Program-made: the position numbers and the translations under genes
The notes under the pieces: model-generated
Database searches by the model: none
What the model was told of the DNA's origin: nothing
The model's input: the letters and a program-made list of their open reading frames with translations, nothing else
Part shown: piece by piece, positions 1 through 11,357 of the stretch
Position numbering within the stretch: the stretch's first letter is position 1
Layout: each line of letters begins with the position of its first letter
Origin: Ehretia macrophylla
Taxonomy: Eukaryota; Streptophyta; Magnoliopsida; Boraginales; Ehretiaceae
DNA length: 64,000 nt
Direction of reading: 5' to 3'
Assembly (NCBI GenBank): GCA_037974665.1
Contig: CM075775.1
Coordinates: forward strand, 43,737,652-43,801,651

Positions 1-2928
1 CGGGTACCTGTTCTGTATCTTCTTCACCTGAGATGATAAAAGAGGGTGAGTCCTTATGAACTCAGCGAGGGGGAACGATAAATAGGTTTTGAAACTCATT
101 TTCCGGTTCAACTTATGAAAATCCTTTTGCAAGCGTGAATATAACAATAATATAAAGTAAAGGAATAGAAATACCAGTCTTTCCTCCCTGAGGTTCTCTA
201 GGAACAAAGCGAAAGTACTTATACACATAGAAAGAGGATACGGTTGCTCTCAGTTCATTTCTAGAATCAGTTGTTGCGGCCGACTTCAATTCATCCCCTT
301 AACACGCCAAGTGGGTGTACTCCGAATGTACCCCAAAAACCTACGACCCAACTCTCCGAGAGAGTCTAGCCCCCAAGCGAGAGAGGGAATGGGACCATGG
401 TAGTCACGAGTGCACCGGCAAGCCCGATGCCCCCAGGTGTGCGTGATCGCTACCATACCAGAATAAAAGGTTGCAACCTTGTATGTAATGCACATTTATG
501 ACATTTAATATATCACATTAGGAGGACAACAAAGTAGGTTGCCTCCGGACCGTCATAAGATTGCACATTGACAAATAAACAAGCAAGGCACAAATAGACA
601 AGTAATTTCATTTGAAAAGCATATGGAGTTATATGAACATTAAATGGGCAGCCATGGAACACACGTAAATCAAGTCATATAACTCATTTCGACATCCACG
701 TGATCAATTAATAAGGTTATTCAACATACAACAATAATCTACGTGGTTCGGATGCAAGAAATGCCTATTTGTAAACATACAACGAATTAATCTCACATTT
801 AGGGCTATAAGGAAACTACGAGCAGCCTACTAAACATATAATTACACTCAATATTCAAAGGATCAACACTTAGCAAGTTCGCCTAGTCACTAGGGTTTCC
901 ATTTCGTGTATATCCGTGTAATTTAAGCCCCAACCAATTCAAAATCAATCTCAAGCCATGCATCATTTAATTCAGCATCCTCAAATATTCAAAACAGTCC
1001 ACACAACATCCCAAAGCTACAATCCTAAGCATTTATTTCAACAAGAGAAGTTACAACAATCTTTCTAAGCATAACACTAAGTGAAACCCTTACTGCAATA
1101 GGCTGTTTTCTCACAATCATTAAGATAAGAAAAAAATCTCCAATTCCAGTGAATAAGATGTCAAATTAAAGCATAAGAAGTAACTAAAATCAGAAACAAA
1201 CCTTGCATCATTTGGTGTTCGGGATCATTAGTTACAGCCGAAACAGTGGAAAGTGGAATAGCACAAAACTGTCCAGATTTGCACACATTTCAATAATTGA
1301 CGTTTTTTAGGTCATTAGGGTCAGATTTAGCCTTAGTCCATTTCTGACAAAAATGTTCCGAACTGAAAAATATAGCAGCACACCAAATTTCATCCATTTT
1401 GGATATCATTTACTAAGTCAAATCTTGTTCGTTCTACAAGGTCAATGCATCTGCCAAAACCTGCTTCATTTTTCCAGATTTTCAAATTTGGACACATTTC
1501 AAAGATTGGCCATTTTGAGGACCTTAGAGTCAAAATTAGCTTTGGCCTTTTTCTCTGAAAAATGTTCAAAACTGGCCAAGCTAGTCACCTACCAATTTTC
1601 ATGCATTTTCAACATCATTTGCCTAGCCAAACTCACCTCGAAACAACAGGTCAAAGAGTTGTCATATAATCCGACTGCACCTATCATCACTTTCAAGCCA
1701 AAATCTTGCCATGCATGGTTGTAAAAGCATATGAACGAACATATAACTCAAGTACAGAAGCAAAGACATAAATTTATGAGCATGCATGTGGATTTTTGAA
1801 GGATTTTCAAAAGGTTTTAGCCCTCACCTTAGCAATCAACCAAGAAGATGCACAAAAACTTGTTGAAGCACAATTTTCTTCTTCTCCTTTGCCTAGCCGA
1901 GATTCCAGCTAGATTTTCTCTATTTTTCCTAGCTTAGTGACCAAGCTCTTAGTACATGCATGTGGTTAGAACAAGAAAAAAAGAAATGGAAGCTTAAAAA
2001 CTCACCTAGGGCCGAAATGAAGACTCTATGTGCTTGCATGCATCTTTGAGCTAGCTACTTGCTTTCCTTTGCTTGGGCTTGCTTTGAGTAACCTTAGGAT
2101 GATGAAGATGAGTTGTGAAGTGAATAGAATCAGCCAAGGCCAAGAGAGAGAGGGAAAGTGAGAGGGAGAGAGAGAAGATGAGAGGAAAAAAGGAAGAAAT
2201 GACAAAGAATGATAAAGAGTGAAGTTTTTGCATTGTTTCAAGCATGTAGTCGGCCTTGGGCAGCCTATTTTCATCTTTGTGTCTTCAAGATGCTTTAATT
2301 TTGAAATTTTTAGCATGGGCAAGGGAGCAATGTCGAGAATGGTGGAGAATTGAGGTGGTTTTGAGCAATTTTTTATGCATTTGTGTCATAGTTTGTCTAA
2401 GCATGCATGGATAAAGGAATAATTGTTTAATCCTTGCTCAAATGCTTTGATATGGCCGGCCAAAAGAGTTCAATAATCTGAATTTTTTGTCATGCTTTAA
2501 GACTTATTTTATTGTAGGTTGATGTGGTATTTTAGGTGCTTGGAATTTGCAAAAGAATAAGGAATAAAGAATGAAGAATGTTTAGCGTTTAGTGAATTTT
2601 AGTCTTCTAGTGAGTTGAATTAGGATTATAATATTGATAGTGGAGTTTGTAGGATTATTTAATAGTCTAGTGCTTTGTGTAAGATGCTTTCTTGATTAGC
2701 GTGAGGGCACGCTTTCCTAAGTCTAGGGCACGCACTATGAGGTCGGACACGAACTACGAGACGAACGTACATTTTCCAAGTAAATGCATGCAAATCTAAA
2801 TGAATGCATGTAATTCAATGCATGGCACACAAAATGAACACAATTCTTGAACCTAGGTCAAGACACGCAAATCTAAATTAGGGCACGCGAAACGAGGAAT
2901 CACACGCAATTCAAGGTCGGGCCTCACA
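1..2928 (-). repeat. 3' LTR of the Tekay-like element (partial)
   Basis: This is a direct repeat of 8420-11357 with scattered substitutions and small indels. It ends in CCTCACA, the complement of the canonical TGTGAGG LTR start. It holds a purine-rich GA stretch at about 2145-2200 shared with the other copy at about 10570-10630. Small ORFs inside it occur in both copies at non-homologous frames and are not believed to be genes. No other gene is seen in it. Confidence 0.93.
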
Positions 2929-2946
2929 TACTCCCCTCCTTAAAAG
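2929..2946 (-). promoter_or_regulatory. Polypurine tract of the Tekay-like element
   Basis: On the minus strand the bases before the 3' LTR read CTTTTAAGGAGGGGAGTA followed by TGTGAGG. A purine run immediately upstream of the 3' LTR is the plus-strand primer site of LTR retrotransposons. The preceding bases resemble those before the 3' LTRs of the three LARD elements. Confidence 0.8.
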
Positions 2947-2968
2947 AATTTCGTCCGGAAATTCAATA

Positions 2969-4440
2969 TTACCTTTCAAATAAAGCTGGATATTGCTGCT
3001 CCATCTGGTCTCGCCTTTCCCACGTTGCTTCTTCAACTCCATGATGATCCCACAGCACTTTCACCATTGGTATAGTTTTGTTACGCAACTCCCGATCTTG
3101 CTAGTCTAGGATCCGAATGGGTTTCTCCTCGTAAGACAAGTTCTCCCGAAGCTGCAACGGCTCTGGCTCCAAGATATGCGACGGATCAGGATGATATTTT
3201 CGCAGCATAGAAACATGAAAGACGTCGTGAATATTGGAGAGGTTCTGGGGTAGTACTAGACGATACGCCAATTTTCCAACCTTCTCAACTATCTCAAATG
3301 GTCCTACAAACCTCGGGCTCAACTTTCCACCCTTGCCATGTTTAATTAGTCCCCTCCGAGGTGATATCTTCAGGAACACCTTGTCGCCAACCTCGAACTC
3401 GAGACTCCGTCTCCGTCGGTCTGCATAACTCTTCTGCCTGCTCTGGGCGGTAAGCATCCGTTTCCGGATGAGGTGGATATTATCAACAGTCTTCATAAGT
3501 TCAAGTAAAAGGGTCAGGTCAAAAGTCTTCGTCTCACCTACTTCATCCCAGTAAATTGGGGATCGACACTTACGTCCATACAACGCCTCAAATGGGGCCA
3601 TCCCGATAGTGGCCTGATAACTATTATTATAAGCGAACTCCGCTAAAGATAGATATTTTTCCCAACCTTTCCCGAAGTCTAAAACACATGCCCTCAGCAT
3701 ATCCTCCAGAATCTGAATAGTTCTCTCCGATTGTCCATCAGTCTGAGGGTGATAAGCTGTGCTGAAACTCAACTTCGTTCCCAAAGCTTCTTGCAATCTC
3801 TTCCAAAATTGGGAAGTAAAACGAGAATCCCTATCGGATACAATACTCACAGGCATCCCGTGCAATCTTACAATCTCCGCCACATACATATCTCCCAATT
3901 TCTCTGGACTATCCTCCTTGTTCATGGGTAAGAAGTACGCCGACTTAGTCAATTTATCCACTATGACCCAAATGGCATCATGACCCTTTTTTGATCTGGG
4001 CAGGTCCATAACAAAGTCCATAGTTATATGTTCCCATTTCCATTGAGGAATCTCCAATGGCTGAAGTAAACCTGCGGGTCGTTGATGTTCCGCTTTGACT
4101 CTCTGCCAAGTCAAGCACCGTTCCACAAACTCCGGAATTTCTCTTTTCATGTTATTCCACCAATAGTGTTGCTTCAAATCCCGTTACATCTTTGTTCCGC
4201 CGGGGTGAATAGTATATCTTGAATTATGGGCTTCTTCAAGAATCTTCTTTTTCAGCTATGGCTTATTGGGAACACAAATCCGATTCATAAACCTCCAAAT
4301 ACCATCATCATGAAACTTGAAATCTGCATTGCTTTCTTTAATCTTCTGAAATTGTTGGTCCTTCTGTTGAGCCTCTCGTAATTCAGACAACAAGGTTGAT
4401 TGAACCAGCGTAGTGGCAAAAAGTAACCCTTTCCAAGTCA
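2969..4440 (-). pseudogene. Integrase and chromodomain-like tail of the gypsy polyprotein (broken)
   Basis: This part would insert the element cDNA into the host chromosome. Visible landmarks are the core start WEHITMDFVMDLPRS, the segment SDRDSRFTSQFW with the second catalytic Asp, and YHPQTDGQSERTIQ with the catalytic Glu. After the core comes a C-terminal segment with EVGDKVFLKISP and the ending HVSMLRKYHPDPSH. Beyond the in-frame TAG at 3101-3103 the frame continues to TAA at 2969-2971 with LRNKTIP, VLWDHHG and EEATWE, typical of a chromovirus chromodomain tail. Breaks are a TAG at 4256-4258, a TAA at 4184-4186 in the zinc-finger region, and the TAG at 3101. A frameshift near 4400-4440 separates this frame from the upstream polyprotein. 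Confidence 0.9.
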
Positions 4441-5681
4441 ATTTGTGGTTTCCACAAAAATGCTTCCTCCAACAACTCCTGCACCTTGACTTCAAGTTTC
4501 GCCATGCTTGCTTTTCTACTTAAGGAATCTACAACTACATTTGTTTTACCAGGCACATAATTGATTGTGCAGTTATAATCATCCAAAAGCTCCATCCACC
4601 GCCTTTGCCTCATATTCAACTCTTTTTGAGAGAACAAGTATTTCAAGCTTTTGTGATCAGTAAATACCTCAAACTTGTTACCCCATAGATAATGCCTCCA
4701 TTTCTTGAGTGCAAACACAATAGCCTCTAATTCCAAATCATGCATTAGGTAATTCAATTCATACGGCTTTTGCTTCCTAGAAGCATATGCAATCACTCTT
4801 TCATTTTGCATCAACACACAACCCAATCCTTCTTTTGAAGCATCGCTATAGATTACAAAACCTTGACGCCCTTCAGGCAATGCAAGAACAGGTGCGGTAG
4901 TCAATCTTTTCTTCAACTCTTGAAAGCTGTTCTCACGCTTATCATCCCACACGAACTTTGTTTTCTTTTGAGTGAGCTTTGTAAGTGGTTCTGCAATCTT
5001 AGAAAAATCCTTCATGAATCTCCGATAATAGCTGGCTAAACCAAGAAAACTCCGAACCTCTGTAACATTCTCCGGCTTCTTCCAAGACATCACTGCATCT
5101 ATCTTTGCTGTATCCACCACTATTCCCTCTTGGGATATGATATGCCCCAAAAATGCAATTTGTTGTAACCAAAATTCGCACTTGCTAAACTTTGCATATA
5201 ATTGATGCTCTCGAAGTTTCTACAGTACCAATAGTAGATGTTGCTCATGCTCCGCCTCAGATTTCGAGTATACCAAAATATCATCAATGAAAATCACCAC
5301 AAATTGGTCCAAGTAGGGTTGAAACACCCTGTGCATCAAATCCCTAAAAGCTGCAGGGGCATTGGTTAGTCCAAAAGGCATCACCACATATTCATAATGC
5401 CCATATCTCGTCTTGAAAGCTGTTTTAGGCACATCTTCCTTTTTGATCCGCAACTGATAATACCCTTTTCTCAAGTCGAGTTTCGAATACACTTTGGCTC
5501 CTTGCAGTTGATCAAATAACTTGTCGATAAGTGGAAGTGGGTATTTATTCTTGACAGTCACTTGGTTCAATCCTCGGTAGTCGATGCATAGCCTCAACGT
5601 TCCGTCTTTCTTCTTTACAAATAGAACTGGTGCACCCCACGGTGAAGAACTTGGTTGAACAAACCCCTTCGTCAACAATCC
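4383..5681 (-). pseudogene. Reverse transcriptase and RNase H of the gypsy polyprotein (broken)
   Basis: Reverse transcriptase is recognised from [32 protein letters not shown] and the catalytic FIDDILVYS. RNase H follows, with [16 protein letters not shown] and [13 protein letters not shown], then the [18 protein letters not shown] segment that precedes integrase. The frame is continuous apart from a TAG at 5220-5222, just after the catalytic domain. Replacement of Gln by TAG and Arg by Lys at that spot fits two C-to-T / G-to-A type changes. The frame runs into a stop at 4383 because of the frameshift near 4400-4440, after which the frame used by integrase takes over. Confidence 0.93.
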
Positions 5682-6455
5682 TTACAATTGATCCTTCAAT
5701 TCTTGTAGCTCGGCCGGTGCCATACGATAGGGAGCTTTAGATATCGATTGGGCGCCAGGCAATAACTCTATAACAAACTCGATTTCCCGATTTGGGGGTA
5801 AACCGGGCAATTCTTCTGGAAACACATCCGCATAATCTTTGATCACTGGCATCTCCTCCAACTTAGCTTTGTCTGACGGCTTGTTGATAAGGTAAGCTAA
5901 GTATCCGCTACACCCTTTTCTCAAGGACTTCACTACTTTCGTAGATGAAATGATGGAACTCCCAGTGAAATTTCTTTGACCCATTATCTCCAGTATTGGT
6001 TGACCAGCTACCCAAAATGTTATAATCTTCGACCGGCGATTTAGTTGGACATGATGTTTTGCCAGCCAGTCCATCCCTAAAATGACCTCATAATCTCGAA
6101 AAGGTAAGAAAATAAGATTGGTTGAGAATTCCCTATCCTTAATTTGGATTTTACATGCTTTACAAGCTGAGCTAGTTACAAGTTTAGAACCCATTGGAGT
6201 ACCAACTTCTACTTCATATGGCAAACATACAACTTTTAGTTTCACACGTTCCACATATAAGGGAGTAATAAATGAATGAGTAGCACCCGGATCAATTAAC
6301 ACCCTGACAGGTTGATTCAGTATGAATAATGTACCTTCAACAACAGCGGTTTCATCTAGAATCTCCTCGCACTCAATAGCATAAGCTCGAGCTTGGACTC
6401 TGGGAACTGGAGTCTTGCCTCTAATAGCTAGTTTACCCTGATTCTGCCATGCCTA
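5682..6455 (-). pseudogene. Aspartic protease and linker of the gypsy polyprotein (broken)
   Basis: The retroviral-type protease is placed by RVLIDPGATHSFI, where the usual D-S/T-G-A active site reads D-P-G-A, and by the later VILGMDWLAKHHV flap-to-tail motif. The linker to reverse transcriptase has FPEELPGLPPNREIEFVIEL and PYRMAPAELQELK, both standard in plant chromoviruses. The stretch is in the same frame as gag and reverse transcriptase. A TAA at 5682-5684 separates it from reverse transcriptase, and a TAG at 6453-6455 separates it from the zinc knuckle. The Pro in the active site may itself be a damaging change, though it occurs in some plant elements. Confidence 0.88.
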
Positions 6456-7484
6456 TCGTTTAGGGCAATCCTTGATCTGATGCTGATCACTGCCACATCT
6501 CATACATCGTCCTGACTTTCTCCAACACTGGGTCTCGGTATGCCCCTTCTTGTCACAATAAGAACAATTGACAGACTGAGTAGCAGGTGAACTACCTGTG
6601 GATCCGCGGGCGGAAGGGGCTGATGGCGCTTTCATCGGGCCACGGTTATTTGCTGGTCTGTTCTGGCTCTAGCCCTGACTACAACTCTGACTCTGAAATT
6701 TCCTCTGCTGACTTGGAGGCTGGTATGGTTTCTTGTTCGGTTGACTCGAACCGATTGCATCTAGTTTCCTCTTCTCAACTCGAGAGGTAGCAGCAAAGAG
6801 AGCAGAATAGGTATCGAAGTCATGAGAAGCCAACTGGTCCTGAATCTCTGGCCTTAATCCAGTAGTAAATTTCCACATCTTTTCCTCCGGAGTACTAACC
6901 ATATATTGAGCATAACGGGACAGTCGATCAAAACGAGCCTCGTACTGGGCCACCGTCATGTTACCTTGGATCAAGTGCATGAACTCCTCGATCCGCCTCT
7001 GCCTGGAAACTGCAGGTACATATTTCTCCTTGAATGCTTTAACGAAATTACCCCACAAGTGAAGTGTCTGATCAGTTTCCCACAGTGCCTCTACAGTGTG
7101 CCACTAATGCTCGGCATCCCCGTGCAACAGAAACACAACAAACTCCACCTTTTCTTTATCAGTATAATCAAGTGGCCTAAAAATCTTCTCGATCTCGGAC
7201 AGCCAAGCCTCTACTTTCTCATCATCCGCTTCCCCGTGGAATTTAGATGGGCGAAAGTCAAGGAACTCCCTCATTCTGCTATGTCTCCCGTGGTTACCCT
7301 CATTCCGGTTGTTGTTGTTGTTGTTGGCCTTACGTGCATCCTGACGCTCCATCACTCGTGATACATGATCCATGGCATTCGCCATCATATTAAACATAGC
7401 TATACCGGGATTAGTTTGATAGGCATCTCCGGTCTCTTGGGGTTCATCGCTCCTATTAGTGGTACGGGTGCTAGGGCCAGCCAT
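6453..7484 (-). pseudogene. Gag and zinc-knuckle region of the gypsy polyprotein (broken)
   Basis: Gag forms the particle that packages element RNA. The segment starts at an ATG (7484) 267 bases inside the 5' LTR. It carries the gag core FLDFRPSKFHGEADDEKVEAWL and the later VAQYEARFDRLSRYA, then two CCHC-type knuckles at about 6460-6570 (CSYCDKKGHTETQCW and CMRCGSDQHQIKDC). A run of six Asn codons comes from a trinucleotide repeat near 7308-7326. In-frame TAGs at 7104-7106 and 6669-6671 break it. The same frame continues into protease, so gag and pol were probably one ORF. Confidence 0.9.
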
Positions 7485-7725
7485 CTATAGGCACAGATTA
7501 CGATGCACAACTTATTGAAATATGACAATTAAGAATTTAATGCATAAGATATGCAACATAATATAGATACAATTCTAAAACAACTAAAGCATGTTAATCA
7601 CTTAAACACCTAAAACATAGAAGGCACATTTAACATTATCACACAATAACATATAAACAAGTCATCCTAATTATCTTAGGGCTCTACCCACGGACCGAGA
7701 GTTAAACCCGGCTTAAGCAATCTAA

Positions 7726-7737
7726 GCACTAATACCA
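7726..7737 (-). promoter_or_regulatory. Primer-binding site of the Tekay-like element
   Basis: On the minus strand the site reads TGGTATTAGTGC, 14 bases inside the 5' LTR end. It resembles the TGGTATCAGAGC initiator-tRNA-Met site that the LARD elements in this window keep intact. Two changed positions suggest decay. The remaining leader between LTR and gag (7485-7751) shows no gene. Confidence 0.7.
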
Positions 7738-7751
7738 TTCTAGTTCTAAGG

Positions 7752-10700
7752 TGTCATGCCCCAACTCGGCCTATAAGGTTAGACTATGGTGTGATCTATC
7801 ATTCAAGTCATATCACGTACTTAACCGTTTATGAAGATTTCACACTTAATGTTTTGGGCCTAAACTCCAAAATTTCCAAAAAACCGGCAGCATAACGGTT
7901 GTAATTGAGCTCTTTAGCTTGGCCTAATTCTCTAAACGCCTCAAATTTTTCCATCTCAAATTCATTTTTAACTAAGATTACTATTTACCATCAATTGAAA
8001 TGCCTATTGATTATCTCGGTGTCTCATTTGATTTATAACCTAGCATGATACTATGTCTCGTTTGTTTGTTTGTCCTCATTACAAAAATACCTGTTGATCT
8101 TAGCTTAATAGCGAGTACTTGTTTAAGGTTTGGATGGTTCATCTTACTTAGCCCTTACCTAATACTTCATAATCCTATTATAGCTACTGGAGATAATAAA
8201 AGCAAAACAACCATAGCAGTATCTAGTGTCTGTCTAGTTATCATCAGTACAAACCAAAATTAGACCCCAAATTACAACGGGGGTCTTTTACATTACAAAT
8301 AACAAGCAACATAAAGGAAATAGTCTTCAAGTAGCATAGAGTTCACAAGTAGCCACAATCAATCAAAGCACACATGACAGGCAATCACTGTAAGGATTCA
8401 TCGTTAGGCACACTGTCGTCGGGTACATGTTCTGGATCTTCTTCACCTGAGATGATAAAAGAGGGTGAGTCCTTATGAACTCAACAAGGGAGAACGAGAA
8501 ATAGGTTTTGAAACTCATTTTCTGGTTCAACTTATGAAAACCATTTTGCAACCGTGAATATAACAATAATATAAAGTAAAGGAACAGAAATACCAGTCTT
8601 TCCTCCCCGAGGTTCTCTAGGAACCAAGCGAGAGTACTTATACACATAGTAAAAGGATACGGTGAGCTTTTTCTCTCAGCTCATTTCCAGAATCAGTTGT
8701 TGCGACCGACTTCAATTCATCCCCTTAACACGCCAAGTGGGTGCACTCCGGATGTACCCCGAAATCCTACGACCCAACTCTCTAAGGGAGTCTAGCCCCC
8801 AAGCGAGATAGGGAATGGGACCATGGTAGTCACGGGTGCACCGGCAAGCCCGATACCGCCCGGTGTGCATGATCGCTACCATGCTAGAATGAAAGGTTGC
8901 AACCTTGTATGCAATACACATTTATGACATTTAATATATCACATTAGGAGGACAACAAAGTAGGTTGCCTCCGGACTGTCATAAGAATCCACATTGACAA
9001 GAAAACAAGCAAGGCACAAGTAGACAAGTAATTTCATTTGAAAAGCATATGGGGTTATATGAACATTAAACGGGCAGCCATGGAATGCACGTAAATCAAG
9101 TCATATAACTCATTTCAACATCCACGTGATCAATTAATGAGGTTATTCAACATGCAACAATAATCTACGTGGTTCGGATGCAAGAAATGCCTATTTGTAA
9201 ACATGCAACGAATTAATATCACATTTAGAGCTATAAGGCAACTACGGGAAGCCTACTAAACATATAATTACACTCAATATTCAAAGGATCAACACTTAGC
9301 AAGTTCGCCTAGTCACTAGGGTTTCTATTTCGTGCATATTCATGTAATTTAAGCCCCAAACCAATTCAAAATTAATCTCAAGCCATGCATCATTTAATTC
9401 AACATCCTCAAAAATTCAAAACAGTCCATACAACATCCCAAAGCTACAGTCCCAAGCATTTATTTCAACAAGAGAAGTTACAACAATCTTTCTAAACATA
9501 ACACTAAGTGAAACCCTTACTGCAATAGGCTGTTTTCTCACAATCATTAAGATACGTAAACAATCTCCAATTCCAGTGAATAAGATGTCAAATTAAAGCT
9601 TAAGAAGTTAACTAAAATAAAAAACAAACCTTGCATCATTTGGAGTTCGGGATCATGAGTTACAACCGAAACAGTGGAAAGTGGAATAGCACAAAACTGT
9701 CCAAATTTGCACACATTTCAATAATTGACGTTTTTGAGGTCATTAGGGTCAGATTTAGCCTTAGTCCATTTATGACAAAAATGTCTAGAACTGAAAAATA
9801 TAGCAGCACACCAAATTTTATATATTTTGGACATCATTTACTAATTCAAATTTGGTTTGTTCTACAAGGTCAGTGGATCTGCCAAAGCCTACTTCATTTT
9901 TCCAGATTTCCAGATTTGGACACATTTCAAAGATTTGCCATTTTGAGGACCTTAGAGTCAAAATTATCTTTGGCCTTTTTCTGTGAAAAATGTTCAAAAC
10001 TGGCCAAACTAGTCACCTACCAAATTTTTATGCAATTGCAACATCATTTGCCTAGCCAAACTTACCTCGAAACAACAGGTTAGAGAGCTGTCACATAATC
10101 CGACTGCACTTATCATCACTTTCAAGCCAAAATCTTGCCATGCATGGTTGTAAAAGCTTATGAACGAACATATAACTCAAGTACAGAAGCATAGACATAA
10201 ATTTATGAGCATGCATGTGGATTTTTGAAGGATTTTCAAAAGGTTTTAGCCCTCACCTTAGCAATCAACCAAGAAGATGCACAAAAACTTGTTGAAGCAC
10301 AATTTTCTTCTTCTCCTTTGCCTGGCCGAAATTCCAACTAGATTTTCTCTATTTTTCCTAGCTTAGTGACCAAGCTCTTAGTACATGCATGTGGTTAGAA
10401 CAAGAAGAAAAGAAATGGAAGCTTAAAAACTCACCTAGGGCCGAAATGAAGACTCTATGTGCTTGCATGCATCTTTTGAGCTACTACTTGCTTTCCTTTG
10501 CTTGGGTTTGCTTTGAATAACCTTAGGATGATGAAGTTGAGTTGTGAAGTGAAGAGAATCAGCCAAGGCTGAAAGAGAGAGAGAAAGTGAGAGGGAGAGA
10601 GAGAAGATGAGAGGAAAAAAGGAAGAAATGACAAAGAATGAGAAAGAGTGAAGTTTTTGCATTGTTTCAAGCATGTAGTCGGCCTTGGGCAGCCCATTTT

Positions 10701-11357
10701 TAGCTTTGTGTCTTCAAGATGCTTTAATTTTGAAATGTTTAGCATGGGCAAGGGAGCAATGTCGAGAATGGTGGAGAATTGAGGTGGTTTTGAGCAATTT
10801 TTTATGCATTTGTGTCATAGTTTGTCTAAGCATGCATGGATAAAGGAATAATTGTTTAATCCTTGCTCAAATGCTTTGATATGGCCAGCCAAAAGAGTTC
10901 AATAATCTGAATTTTTTGTCATGCTTTAAGCCTTAATTTATTGTAGGTTGATGCGGTATTTCAGGTGCTTGGAATTTGCAAAAGAATAAGGAATAAAGAA
11001 TGAAGAATGTTTAGTGTTTAGTGAATTTTTGTTTTCTAGTGAGTTGAATTAGGATTATAATATTGATATTGGAGTTTGTAGGATTATTTAATAGTCTAGT
11101 GCTTTGTGTAAGATGCTTTTTTAATTAGTGTGAGGGCAGGCTTTCCTAAGTGTAGGGCACGCACTACGAGGTAGGACACAAACTACGAGACAAACGCACG
11201 TTTTCCAAGTAAATGCACGCAAATCTAAATGAATGCACGCAATTCAATGCATGGCACACAAAACGAACACAATTATTAAACCAAGGTCAAGACACGCAAA
11301 TCTATATTAGGGCACACGAAATGAGGTATCGCACGCAATTCGAGGTCGGGCCTCACA
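7752..11357 (-). repeat. 5' LTR of the Tekay-like element (complete, 3606 bp)
   Basis: The plus strand runs from TGTCATGCC to GCCTCACA, i.e. TG...CA ends in either orientation. From about 8420 onward it repeats bases 1-2928. It contains CTACGACCCAACTCTC and a nearby AAGCGAGA module that recur in modified form in the other LTRs of the window, which points to a common LTR ancestry. ORFs inside it are not conserved as proteins. Confidence 0.93.

Larger units (their letters stand above)
1..11357 (-). mobile_element. Tekay-like Ty3/gypsy chromovirus, degenerate, left end outside window
   Basis: The element reads on the minus strand. Its 5' LTR is 7752-11357, its interior 2929-7751, and its 3' LTR 1-2928, which is cut by the window start. 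Base 1 aligns with about base 8420 of the complete LTR, so about 670 bases lie outside. Domain order is gag, zinc knuckles, protease, reverse transcriptase, RNase H, integrase, chromodomain-like tail, which is the Ty3/gypsy order. The very long LTRs (3.6 kb) and the C-terminal tail suggest the Tekay/Del chromovirus clade; that assignment is from general family knowledge. The reading frame has at least eight stops and one frameshift, so the copy is not autonomous now. The right flank begins AAGGA, the expected TSD; the left partner is out of view. Confidence 0.93.

Noticed and set aside
2145..2200. GA-rich stretch as a polypurine tract or microsatellite gene feature
   Set aside because: It lies inside the LTR and recurs at about 10570-10630; the true tract is at 2929-2946.
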